56,527 nt of DNA, taken from the NCBI GenBank assembly GCA_016936595.1, contig JAFGXO010000166.1:1-56527 (forward strand), given 5' to 3'. Of this stretch, positions 16,050 through 23,928 are shown piece by piece. The notes beneath the pieces were generated by a model. It was not told the origin of the DNA. It saw nothing but the letters and a program-made list of their open reading frames with translations, and searched no databases. The stretch comes from Bacteroidales bacterium (GTDB lineage: Bacteria > Bacteroidota > Bacteroidia > Bacteroidales > JAFGUD01). A program made the translations under genes and the position numbers. The first letter of the stretch is position 1. Each line of letters starts with the position of its first letter.

Positions 16050-17054
16050 ATGACATTTGAAATTTTATTTTTAGGTTTTTTATTTGGAGCTATTTTAAGA
16101 TATGCTAAACTGAATAAATTTAACATAATTAGTGGGTTGGCAACATTAGAAGATTTTTCTGTTACAAAAAGTTTATTTCTTTCAATAGGTATTGGAGCAA
16201 TTCTTTTAAATATTGCCATAAATTTGGGATTAGCCGATTATCACATTAAACCTTTTATTTTAGGAGGGCTTACTTTAGGCGGCTTAATCTTTGGATCAGG
16301 AATGGCAATTTTAGGATATTGTCCCGGAACAATGTTTATTTCTGCCGGAGAAGGTTCTATTGATGCTGTTATTGGCATTATAGGTGGACTTTTTGCCGGC
16401 TTGATATTTACTTTGCTTTTCCCTTTTATCAAAGGAATTTTAGGAGTAAGCATGGGCGATTTGTCTTTAAATTATTACATTAGTTCAAAACTTATGTTTT
16501 TTATAATTGTTTTAATTTTTGCAGGAGTCTTAATTGCCGGAGCTTTTTTACTAAATAAGCAGGAAAAGTCAAAAGATAAAAAATGGATTATTTCAGGCGT
16601 TGCACTTGCTGTTTTGAATTTAACTGTTTTTTTAAAGTTTGTAACTAACAGACCTATAGGGGCTTCAACTGCTTATCCTTACATAGTAGATTTGGCTACA
16701 AATACAGTTAACAATGATTATTTTTCAAAGGTAAAAACACCCGGTAATTGGGAGTTTATTTTTCTCTTGGGGGCATTTTTATCTGGGTTGATTTTGTCTT
16801 TATTAACTAAAAGTTTTAAGCTTAAATTAATACACGAACGCTGGGAAAATTACAAAGGACGTTCATCAAAAAAAAGAGTTATTTGGGCTTTTTTAGGCGG
16901 ATTTTTAGTTATTTTTGGTGCACGAATGGCTGGTGGTTGCACAAGTGGACATATTTTATCCGGAGGAATGCAAATAGCGTTTAGTAGTTTAATGTTTGCT
17001 TTATTTGTTTTTGTTGGTCTTTTAATTACCGGAAAATTGTTCTATAAAAAATAG
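16050..17054 (+). CDS. YeeE/YedE-family sulfur (thiosulfate) or selenium transporter
   Basis: This 334-residue polytopic inner-membrane protein has about nine hydrophobic helices in two related halves. The first half has the family signature GYCPGT with Cys91. The second has GARMAGGCTSGHILSGG with Cys297. In the thiosulfate transporter TsuA/YeeE, cysteines at equivalent positions pass the substrate through the pore. A third cysteine near the N-terminus of TsuA has no counterpart here: the first helix has none. Related YedE proteins are annotated as putative selenium transporters. It is preceded by a LysR regulator. No TusA-like partner gene is adjacent. Substrate choice between thiosulfate and a selenium compound cannot be settled from the sequence. 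Confidence 0.85.
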   Translation: MTFEILFLGFLFGAILRYAKLNKFNIISGLATLEDFSVTKSLFLSIGIGAILLNIAINLGLADYHIKPFILGGLTLGGLIFGSGMAILGYCPGTMFISAGEGSIDAVIGIIGGLFAGLIFTLLFPFIKGILGVSMGDLSLNYYISSKLMFFIIVLIFAGVLIAGAFLLNKQEKSKDKKWIISGVALAVLNLTVFLKFVTNRPIGASTAYPYIVDLATNTVNNDYFSKVKTPGNWEFIFLLGAFLSGLILSLLTKSFKLKLIHERWENYKGRSSKKRVIWAFLGGFLVIFGARMAGGCTSGHILSGGMQIAFSSLMFALFVFVGLLITGKLFYKK

Positions 17055-17096
17055 ATTATTTGAGCTTTTTTTAAGAATTTTTATTGCTTAAAAAGT

Positions 17097-17149
17097 AATT
17101 TGATTTGGCTTTAACTTGTTTAATTTTATAGTTAAAGCCAAATCAAATT
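17097..17149. repeat. Palindromic repeat copy 3 (perfect 19-bp arms)
   Basis: aatttgatttggctttaac (17097-17115) is perfectly complementary to 17131-17149 across a 15-base loop beginning ttgttt. It lies between the convergent transporter and MurC-like genes, so it may serve there as a bidirectional terminator. The sequence identity with copies 1 and 2 marks it as a family member. Confidence 0.88.
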
Positions 17150-17226
17150 TAAAATTTTTATTGATATAATTTTGTATTACAGTTGTTTATGTTTGTATTT
17201 TGATTTTTAAAAACAAAAAATAATTG

Positions 17227-18585
17227 TTAATTACTAAACAAAATACTGAATTGTTTGTTTGTGAATTTTTCAAGAGAAGGATCTCTAGCTCCCATTACTA
17301 ATACAACATTATTTGATTTTATTTTATTTTTTATTTGACCGGCAAAATTTTCACGTGGTTTTGATAAGGTTGCGTTAATTTTTTGAGCGTTCATTTCTTC
17401 AACAACTTGTTCAGAAGTAATTGATTTTGATACTGTACCTCCTGCATAATAGACTTCTGATAAATAAAATTCATCTTGTTCTCGTAGAATGTTTTTTAAT
17501 TTGTCGATTAATTCGTCTTTCATAAATTTGAGGGGAGTAAAACCATGGGGCTGAAAAAATGCAAATACTTTGTTGCCAAGTACTTGAGCTGTTTTTATTG
17601 CACTCTCAATTTTTGCTGGATTATGAGCATAATCATCAATAAAAGTGATTCCGTTTACTGAACCAATTATTTGCATTCTGCGGTCTATTCCCTCATATTT
17701 TTGTAAAGCTGTAGCAATGTTTTTTAGTGATATTCCCAAATAATTACTTATTGCAATTGCAGCAAGAGAGTTTTCTACATTATGTAAGCCTATTGCCGGC
17801 AAGAAAAAATTAACATTTTTGACTGAAAATGAAAGTCCTTGAGGTGTTTGTAAAATATTTTCGGCAAAAAAAATGGTTTTATTAGTTCCAAAGTTGTATT
17901 TTGATTCTTTCGATAATCTATATGAACGTTCATTTGCTAAATTAACAATAAGTTGTTCGGTAACTTGCGATCCAAATTTATTAAATATTTTTTCAAGTTC
18001 TTGAAATTCTTTGTGGTCTCTATCGATATTAAGAATTACTCCTATTTCGGGGGTGTAATTTATCAAAGAGCCATCACTCTCGTCTGCTTCAATAATAAGC
18101 CAGTTGCCTTTCCCGACAGCAGCGTTACCAATTTTACCGGATTTTTGCAAACTTGTAAGTCCCGAGCCATTTAGCATCGAAGGTGAAAAATTATTTTCTT
18201 TGAGTATTGTGTATAAAATTGCGGTAGTACTTGATTTCCCGGAAGTTCCGGCAATAGCGATAGTTTTTTTATTTTTTGTTATTTTTTTTAACATTTCTGA
18301 GCGATGAATTATAGGTATATTTAAATCCAAAGCTTGCTTATATTCAGGTACATTCGGTTCTATAGCAGTAGAAATAACTACAAAATCTGTATCAACATCA
18401 ATAATAGCTTTTCCTTGAATATAAGTTTTTATGTTTTCTGTCTCAAGTTGTTTTCTTATTTTATGGTTTGGTTCTTTAGCAAAAAGTCTATCAGAGCCAT
18501 AAACATAGTTTCCTGTATTTGATAAGTATTGTGCAATTGCGCTCATTCCAACGCCTGCAACTCCAATAAAAAAGTATTTGTGCAT
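17227..18585 (-). CDS. MurC-like Mur ligase (UDP-N-acetylmuramate ligase family)
   Basis: The 452 residues show the three-domain Mur ligase plan. The N-terminal Rossmann domain has FIGVAGVGMSAIAQYL, the central ATPase has GTSGKSST near residue 113, EADESDGSL and LNIDRDH, and the C-terminal domain has GIDRRMQ, IDDYAHNPAKI, FQPHGFTPLKF and GARDPS. The N-terminal motif and EADESDG are those of MurC, which adds L-alanine to UDP-N-acetylmuramate. The gene is not in a division/cell-wall cluster, however, and the usual GHHP-type loop reads AHNP, so it is more likely a paralogue (Mpl-like recycling or a related ligase) than the housekeeping murC. It is transcribed towards palindrome copy 3. The start ATG at 18585 gives the canonical MHKYFFIG beginning. 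Confidence 0.75.
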   Translation of the reverse strand: MHKYFFIGVAGVGMSAIAQYLSNTGNYVYGSDRLFAKEPNHKIRKQLETENIKTYIQGKAIIDVDTDFVVISTAIEPNVPEYKQALDLNIPIIHRSEMLKKITKNKKTIAIAGTSGKSSTTAILYTILKENNFSPSMLNGSGLTSLQKSGKIGNAAVGKGNWLIIEADESDGSLINYTPEIGVILNIDRDHKEFQELEKIFNKFGSQVTEQLIVNLANERSYRLSKESKYNFGTNKTIFFAENILQTPQGLSFSVKNVNFFLPAIGLHNVENSLAAIAISNYLGISLKNIATALQKYEGIDRRMQIIGSVNGITFIDDYAHNPAKIESAIKTAQVLGNKVFAFFQPHGFTPLKFMKDELIDKLKNILREQDEFYLSEVYYAGGTVSKSITSEQVVEEMNAQKINATLSKPRENFAGQIKNKIKSNNVVLVMGARDPSLEKFTNKQFSILFSN

Positions 18586-18648
18586 TTTGATTTTATGAAA
18601 TTAAAGGTTTTTTAGAAAAGTAATATTGTTAAAAAAAGCAAATTGTTT

Positions 18649-18870
18649 TTATAGTTTTATTCCAACTACTAAAATGTCGTCAATTTGTTCGGTGTTACCT
18701 TGCCATTTTTTGAGTGTATTTTCCAGTATTTTTTTTTGTTTAGATAATGAAAAATTAGAGTTTTCGAGGATTAGTTGTTTGAGATTTTTACTCGTAAATT
18801 TTTGTTTATTTTCGCCTCCAAATTGATCAATATATCCATATAATGAACCAAAATACAACATCATTTTCAA
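18649..18870 (-). pseudogene. C-terminal remnant of a SpoIIE-family protein phosphatase
   Basis: The 73 codons end in a typical SpoIIE/PP2C-like tail: GYIDQFGGENKQKFTSKNLK, then QLILENSNFSLSKQKKILE, then QGNTEQIDDILVVGIKL. In Bacteroidota TPR-SpoIIE phosphatases the family text is 'DGYiDQfGG..gkKFkskrlkeLLl....sm.eQk.iLe.tf..WkGd.eQvDDvLviGiri'. All upstream catalytic sequence is missing, and the N-terminal residues just before GYIDQ (LYFGSLY) are already corrupted. So this is a relic of a deleted gene. Confidence 0.75.
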
Positions 18871-19039
18871 AGTAGAATTTAGTCATTTTACTTACGTTAT
18901 CATCTAATACTGGATTTTTGTAGTAAGCCCAAATTCCGCCAAAAATTACTAAATCAGATAAAATTAAGTATATCCAAATAAATTGTTTTTTGTTAACATA
19001 AACCAGATTCCATAGTTTTATTTTAAGTGTTTTTTGCAT
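18827..19039 (-). pseudogene. Possible truncated small membrane protein running into the SpoIIE remnant
   Basis: From ATG 19039 the frame gives about 70 residues with one clear hydrophobic segment (FIWIYLILSDLVIFGGIWAYY). Its last dozen residues are simply the SpoIIE remnant read in another frame. One explanation is a deletion that fused the 5' end of a membrane protein gene to the 3' end of the phosphatase. I recognise no family, and the frame may be chance. Confidence 0.3.
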
Positions 19040-19247
19040 CACTGTTGATTTTTGCCAAAATTAGTTTATTTTAATGATTTTTTTATTATTAATAGAAGTG
19101 ATTTTGAAATATTTAACCATAATCCAATTAAATTATGCTTATTTGTGTTTGTTTGATGCGTTAAAGTGATGTTTTATTGATTAGTATCAAAAAATTGGGC
19201 TTTGTTAAAGAATAAATCTAAATTTTTTGTAATATTGCAGCAAAAAA

Positions 19248-20462
19248 ATGATTCCATTTTCTCCTCCACATATTTCCGAAGAAGCTATAAATGAGGTAGT
19301 TGACACCTTGCGAAGCGGTTGGATTACTACAGGACCTAAAACTAAACTTTTTGAAAAAAAAATAACCAATTATTGTGGAAATAAATCTACTTTGTGTGTT
19401 AATTCTGCTACTTTTGGTTTAGAACTAATGCTTAGGTGGTTTGGAGTAGCAGAGGGTGATGAAGTTATTATTCCTGCATACACCTATACAGCCACAGCTT
19501 CAACTGTTATTCACGTAGGGGCAACCCCCGTTATTGTTGATGTTAATTCTGATGATTTTAATATAAATCTTGAAGCAATTAAAAATGTAATTTCTTCTAA
19601 AACAAAAGTTATTATTCCTGTTGATTTTTCCGGTTTTCCGGCAGATATTGATAAAATAAATAATTTGGTTTGTTCAGATGAAATTGTGATTTTTTTTAAA
19701 GCAAATTCAGAAAACCAACAAAAACTTGGTAGAATTTTAGTTATGAGCGATGCAGCTCATTCGTTTGGAGCTGAATATCATGACAAAAAAGTTGGAGCAT
19801 TAACAGATGTTTCTGTTTTTTCATTTCATGCTGTTAAAAACTTAACCACAGCCGAAGGTGGAGCAATTGCTTTAAATTTGCCAAAACCTTTTGATAATAA
19901 TGAAATTTATGCACAATTAAACACTTTAAGTCTTCACGGACAAACAAAAGATGCATTAGCAAAAACCCAAAAAGGGGCATGGAAATACGATATTATTGAA
20001 CCGGCATATAAAGGTAATATGACTGATATTCAGGCATCTTTGGGCTTAATTGCTTTAAAATATTACCAAAATATTTTAAGTAAACGCAAACAAATTTTTG
20101 ACTCTTATAAATCTTCTTTTAAAAAATTTGACTGGGCTGAACTTCCTGTTTATGAAGATAATTTTAGAAAAAGTTCTTATCATGTTTTTGCATTAAGAAT
20201 AAAAAATATAACAGAAATTCAAAGAGATAAAATTATTAAACTAATATTTGACAAAGATGTTTCTGTAAATGTTCATTTTCAGCCACTTCCACTTTTTAGT
20301 GCATATAAAAATCTTGGCTATAAAATTGAAAATTATCCCGTAAGTTTTGATAATTATAGTCGCGAAATATCATTGCCTGTTTTCGAAAAATTAACCGACG
20401 TTCAAGTTGATTTTGTAATTAAAGCCGTAGTAGATTCAGTTTTTGAAGTAATTGGGGGATAA
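19248..20462 (+). CDS. DegT/DnrJ/EryC1/StrS-family sugar aminotransferase
   Basis: This 404-residue PLP-dependent enzyme transfers an amino group to a keto-sugar nucleotide. Visible features are the N-terminal IPFSPPHISEEAI ... SGWITTGPKT, the substrate loop PAYTYTATASTV, Asp168 in MSDAAHSFGA (PLP ring nitrogen) and Lys197 in SFHAVKNLTTAEGG (Schiff base). It is the first gene of the surface-polysaccharide cluster and is followed 4 bases later by the initiating sugar transferase. This pairing is typical of the N,N-diacetylbacillosamine or other 4-amino-sugar routes (PglE-PglC type). A matching 4,6-dehydratase for it is not next door, unless LegB serves both. A short internal stretch around residues 143-160 (EIVIFFKANSENQQKLGRIL) looks like an insertion relative to the family. 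Confidence 0.88.
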   Translation: MIPFSPPHISEEAINEVVDTLRSGWITTGPKTKLFEKKITNYCGNKSTLCVNSATFGLELMLRWFGVAEGDEVIIPAYTYTATASTVIHVGATPVIVDVNSDDFNINLEAIKNVISSKTKVIIPVDFSGFPADIDKINNLVCSDEIVIFFKANSENQQKLGRILVMSDAAHSFGAEYHDKKVGALTDVSVFSFHAVKNLTTAEGGAIALNLPKPFDNNEIYAQLNTLSLHGQTKDALAKTQKGAWKYDIIEPAYKGNMTDIQASLGLIALKYYQNILSKRKQIFDSYKSSFKKFDWAELPVYEDNFRKSSYHVFALRIKNITEIQRDKIIKLIFDKDVSVNVHFQPLPLFSAYKNLGYKIENYPVSFDNYSREISLPVFEKLTDVQVDFVIKAVVDSVFEVIGG

Positions 20463-20466
20463 AAAA

Positions 20467-21054
20467 ATGTTAAGATTTTTTGATATAGTGCTCTCATTTT
20501 TAGCAATATTGATATTGTTGCCTCTATTTTTTGTGTTTTCTGTTCTTATTATTGCCGAAAGCAAAGGTGGAGCTTTTTATAAACAAATTAGGATAGGCAA
20601 AAATAGAAAAGAATTTAAATTGTTAAAATTTCGCTCAATGAAGGTTGGAGCCGACAAAAAAGGCTTACTAACTATCGGGTTAGATGATAATAGAATAACT
20701 AAAACAGGTAAATTTATACGAAAATATAAAATTGATGAACTTCCTCAGTTATTTAATGTGCTCAAAGGAGATATGAGTTTTGTTGGACCTCGCCCGGAAG
20801 TTAAAAAATATGTTGATTTATATTCTTACGAACAGCAAAAAGTATTAAATGTTCGTCCCGGAATTACTGATTTTGCTTCGGTGCAATTTTTTGATGAAAA
20901 TAATATTTTAGCTAATGCAAAAGATCCCGAAAAAACATACACCCATGAAATAATGCCTCAAAAAATAAAACTTAACATGACTTTCATTGAAAACCCTTCT
21001 GTTAAAAATTATTTTACCGTAATTTTTAAAACGTTCTTAAGGATTTTGAAGTAG
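20467..21054 (+). CDS. Initiating phosphoglycosyl transferase (bacterial sugar transferase, PglC/WcaJ type)
   Basis: The ATG at 20467 gives 195 residues, the size of the minimal monotopic PglC-like enzymes. A TTG 15 bases upstream would overlap the previous gene. One N-terminal re-entrant hydrophobic helix (IVLSFLAILILLPLFFVFSV) is followed by KFRSMKVGAD, the catalytic Asp-Glu pair in IDELPQL, GDMSFVGPRPE and VRPGITDFAS. The protein moves a sugar-1-phosphate from a UDP-sugar to undecaprenyl phosphate at the inner membrane, which starts each repeat unit. The purine-rich gggggat just before the start overlaps the aminotransferase stop, implying translational coupling. The preceding aminotransferase suggests a 4-amino or 4-acetamido-6-deoxy sugar as the first sugar. 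Confidence 0.93.
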   Translation: MLRFFDIVLSFLAILILLPLFFVFSVLIIAESKGGAFYKQIRIGKNRKEFKLLKFRSMKVGADKKGLLTIGLDDNRITKTGKFIRKYKIDELPQLFNVLKGDMSFVGPRPEVKKYVDLYSYEQQKVLNVRPGITDFASVQFFDENNILANAKDPEKTYTHEIMPQKIKLNMTFIENPSVKNYFTVIFKTFLRILK

Positions 21055-21135
21055 TAAAAACTTAAATTTATTTATTTCGAAAAAACAACTCTGTGCTTTT
21101 CATGTACAAATAGTCTTATTATAAGCTACATTTTT

Positions 21136-21143
21136 TATCTTTG
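21136..21143 (+). promoter_or_regulatory. Internal promoter -7 element TATCTTTG before legB
   Basis: Exact TAnnTTTG match in the 108-base gap between the sugar transferase and legB, about 20 bases before the ATG at 21163. No good -33 TTTG at the standard distance. It may allow the legionaminic-acid block to be transcribed separately. Confidence 0.5.
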
Positions 21144-21162
21144 CAAATACAAAAAATAATTT

Positions 21163-22143
21163 ATGCCAAAAATATTAGTAACAGGTGCCGACGGATTTAT
21201 TGGATCACACTTGACTGAAATGCTTTTGCAGAAAAATTTTGAGGTTAAGGCACTCTCTCAGTATAATTCTTTTAATTATTGGGGCTGGCTCGAAGATATT
21301 CCTGCAAATAATAATCTGGAAATTGTTTCCGGAGATATTAGAGATTCTCATTTTTGCAAAGAAATAACCAAAAATATAGATGTTATTTATCATCTGGCTG
21401 CATTAATTGCGATACCTTATTCTTATATCGCTCCAGATTCTTATGTTGATACAAATGTAAAAGGAACACTTAATATTTGTCAGGCAGCAAAAGAAAACAA
21501 TGTTCAACGAGTAATCCATACTTCAACTTCTGAGGTTTACGGAACAGCTAAATATGTTCCAATTGACGAAAAACATCCCAAACAAGCTCAATCGCCTTAT
21601 TCGGCAAGTAAGATTGGTGCTGATGCTATGGCTATGAGCTTTTATAATGCTTTTAATCTGCCTGTTACAATTGCCAGACCTTTTAATACTTATGGTCCAC
21701 GACAATCTGCTAGAGCTATTATTCCTACTATCATTTCGCAAATTGCTTCTGGAAAAAAACAAATAAAACTTGGTGATTTATCTCCTACAAGAGACTTTAA
21801 TTTTGTTAAAGATACATGTGCCGGATTTATCGCCTTAGCTCAAAATGATAATACTATTGGACAAGAAATAAATATTGCGTCAAATTTTGAAATATCAATG
21901 AAAGATACCTTAGATTTAATTAAAAATATTATGAAATCGGAGGTGGAATTTGTTACTGAAAATCAAAGAATTAGACCGCAAAATTCCGAAGTTTTCAGGC
22001 TTTGGGGAGATAATACTAAAATTCGGGAACTTACCGGATTTAATCCTAAATATTCTCTCCAAAACGGACTAACTGAAACAATTAATTGGTTCACTAAAAA
22101 AGAAAATTTATTTAAATATAAAACAAATATTTATAATGTTTAA
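21163..22143 (+). CDS. legB: LegB: NAD-dependent 4,6-dehydratase of the legionaminic acid pathway
   Basis: This 326-residue extended short-chain dehydrogenase has the glycine-rich loop GADGFIG (8-14), catalytic region HTSTSEVYG (119-127), Tyr146 and Lys150 in SPYSASK, and RPFNTYGPRQSARAII. The SFNYWGWLED segment near 36-45 and LIAIPYSYIAPDSYV are specific to LegB. LegB removes water from the nucleotide-activated GlcNAc (GDP-GlcNAc in Campylobacter) to give the 4-keto-6-deoxy sugar that LegC aminates. It overlaps legC by 8 bases and opens a run of seven overlapping or abutting legionaminate genes. Confidence 0.93.
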   Translation: MPKILVTGADGFIGSHLTEMLLQKNFEVKALSQYNSFNYWGWLEDIPANNNLEIVSGDIRDSHFCKEITKNIDVIYHLAALIAIPYSYIAPDSYVDTNVKGTLNICQAAKENNVQRVIHTSTSEVYGTAKYVPIDEKHPKQAQSPYSASKIGADAMAMSFYNAFNLPVTIARPFNTYGPRQSARAIIPTIISQIASGKKQIKLGDLSPTRDFNFVKDTCAGFIALAQNDNTIGQEINIASNFEISMKDTLDLIKNIMKSEVEFVTENQRIRPQNSEVFRLWGDNTKIRELTGFNPKYSLQNGLTETINWFTKKENLFKYKTNIYNV

Positions 22144-23287
22144 TGAATTTGTAAGTTTTGTGAGGAATTTGTACAAAACAAATGATTTTATACCTCTACA
22201 TGAGCCACTTTTAACCGGAAATGAAAAAAAATATATTAACGAATGTATTGATACAAATTTTGTTTCGAGTGTTGGTAAATTTGTAGATCTTTTTGAACAA
22301 AAAATAGCTGAATATACCGGAGCTAAGTATGCTATTGCCACAGTAAACGGTACGGCAGCTTTGCATATTGCTTTATTACTTGCTAATGTTCAACAAAATG
22401 ATCATGTAATAACTCAACCTTTAACTTTTATTGCTACCGCAAATGCAATTTCTTATACCGGAGCAAAACCTGTTTTTGTTGATGTTGATAAAAAAACTTT
22501 AGGTTTATCTGCCTATAAGTTGGAGCAATTTTTTAAAAAATATACTTATATCTCAGAAGATCAAACCGGTATTTATTCATATAATTTGATAACAAAAAAA
22601 CCAATAAAAGCGTGCGTTCCGATGCATACTTTTGGTCATGCTAATTGTATTGATGAAATAAAAGAAATATGCGACAAATATCATATTATTTTAATTGAAG
22701 ATGCTGCCGAAAGCCTTGGAAGTTTTTATAAAACAAAACATACCGGTACATTTGGTAAATTTGGAACTTTAAGTTTTAATGGAAACAAAACAATAACTAC
22801 CGGCGGCGGAGGAATGATACTCACTAACGATGAATTTTTTGCAAAAAAAGCAAAACACATTACAACTCAAGCTAAAGTGCCGCACAAATGGGAATTTGTT
22901 CATGATATGATTGCGTACAATTATCGTATGCCAAATATTAATGCTGCTCTTGGTGTAGCTCAATTAGAACAATTGCCTAAATTTATTGACAGTAAGCGTA
23001 TTATCGCCAAAAAATACATGAATTTTTTTCAAAATTATGGTGTAAATTTTATTTCTGAACCTGAAAATTCTAAATCAAATTATTGGCTTAATTCTATTTT
23101 GTTAAAAGATAAAAATGAACGAGATAAATTTTTATCTTTTACAAATGAAAACGGAGTAATGACAAGACCTGTTTGGCAACTTATGAATAGACTGGAAATG
23201 TATAAAAATTGCCAGGTTTTTGATATTCAAAACGCTGAATGGATTGCCGACAGATTAGTAAATATTCCAAGCAGTGTAATATTATGA
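22136..23287 (+). CDS. legC: LegC-family aminotransferase
   Basis: The 383-residue PLP enzyme has an N-terminus typical of LegC (FIPLHEPLLTGNEKKYINECIDTNFVSSVG). Asp189 in LIEDAAESLGS and the Schiff-base Lys218 in SFNGNKTITTGGGG identify the cofactor site. It aminates the LegB product at C4. The gene overlaps legB at its start, and its stop overlaps the start of legH in an ATGA arrangement (23284-23287), showing tight coupling. It differs from the DegT-type protein that opens the cluster, so the locus encodes two sugar aminotransferases with presumably different substrates. Confidence 0.93.
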   Translation: MFNEFVSFVRNLYKTNDFIPLHEPLLTGNEKKYINECIDTNFVSSVGKFVDLFEQKIAEYTGAKYAIATVNGTAALHIALLLANVQQNDHVITQPLTFIATANAISYTGAKPVFVDVDKKTLGLSAYKLEQFFKKYTYISEDQTGIYSYNLITKKPIKACVPMHTFGHANCIDEIKEICDKYHIILIEDAAESLGSFYKTKHTGTFGKFGTLSFNGNKTITTGGGGMILTNDEFFAKKAKHITTQAKVPHKWEFVHDMIAYNYRMPNINAALGVAQLEQLPKFIDSKRIIAKKYMNFFQNYGVNFISEPENSKSNYWLNSILLKDKNERDKFLSFTNENGVMTRPVWQLMNRLEMYKNCQVFDIQNAEWIADRLVNIPSSVIL

Positions 23288-23928
23288 TAACAAAACCTAA
23301 AATAATTTTAATAGGCGGGGGAGGGCATTGTCGGGCAGTTATTGATGTTATCGAAACCGAAAATAAATATCAAATTGCCGGTATAGTTGATATATTTGAA
23401 AAAATTGGAGAAAAAATTTTAGGATATGAAATTATTGCCTCAGATAAAGATATTCCTGAATTAGTTGAAAAATACGATTTCTTTTTTGTTACAATCGGTT
23501 TTATTAAAAGTCCAAAAATAAGGCTTAAAATATTCAATGAACTTAAAAAGTACAATGTCAAATTACCGGTGATTATTTCGCCAAAGGCATACGTTTCTGT
23601 GCATTCAAAAATTGCTGAAGGTACTGTTATTATGCATAATGTGGTGGTTAATGCAAACTCGAAAATAGGTTATAATTCTATTATCAATACAAAAGCTTTA
23701 ATTGAACATGATTGTAACATTGGCGATAATTGTCATATTTCTACAAATTCAACTATTAACGGAGATTGTAATATTGGTGATGAATGTTTTATAGGTAGCG
23801 GTGTTGTTACAAAACAAGGAATAAATATTACCTCAAAAGTAATAATTGGAGCAGGGGCAGTTGTTACAAAAAGCATAAATCACGAAGGTGTTTATATTGG
23901 AAATCCTGCAAAAAAACAAAACAAATGA
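23284..23928 (+). CDS. legH: NeuD/LegH-family sugar O/N-acetyltransferase
   Basis: From the ATG 23284 the product has 214 residues; an in-frame ATG 45 bases upstream lies inside legC and adds no family sequence. The N-terminal small Rossmann domain has IILIGGGGHCRAVIDVI. The C-terminal left-handed beta-helix has hexapeptide repeats (IAEGTVIMHNVVVNANSKIG, IGDNCHISTNSTINGDCNIG, IGAGAVVTKSI). Such proteins acetylate the new 4-amino group in the PglD/LegH step using acetyl-CoA. The position between legC and legG supports the legionaminate N-acetyltransferase assignment over the sialic acid O-acetylase NeuD. It overlaps the next gene by 4 bases. Confidence 0.85.
   Translation: MITKPKIILIGGGGHCRAVIDVIETENKYQIAGIVDIFEKIGEKILGYEIIASDKDIPELVEKYDFFFVTIGFIKSPKIRLKIFNELKKYNVKLPVIISPKAYVSVHSKIAEGTVIMHNVVVNANSKIGYNSIINTKALIEHDCNIGDNCHISTNSTINGDCNIGDECFIGSGVVTKQGINITSKVIIGAGAVVTKSINHEGVYIGNPAKKQNK

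Noticed and set aside
14884-17149. Palindrome copies as ordinary Rho-independent terminators
   Set aside because: No U tract follows directly and copy 1 lies between divergent genes. Sequence identity between copies indicates a repeat family, though copies 2 and 3 may also terminate transcription.
17227-18585. Housekeeping murC
   Set aside because: It is outside any cell-wall cluster, and the C-terminal loop AHNP departs from the MurC form, so I leave the symbol empty.
19230-19237. TAATATTG as promoter of the polysaccharide cluster
   Set aside because: One mismatch to TAnnTTTG, no -33 at the right distance, and it would leave only about 5 bases before the ATG.
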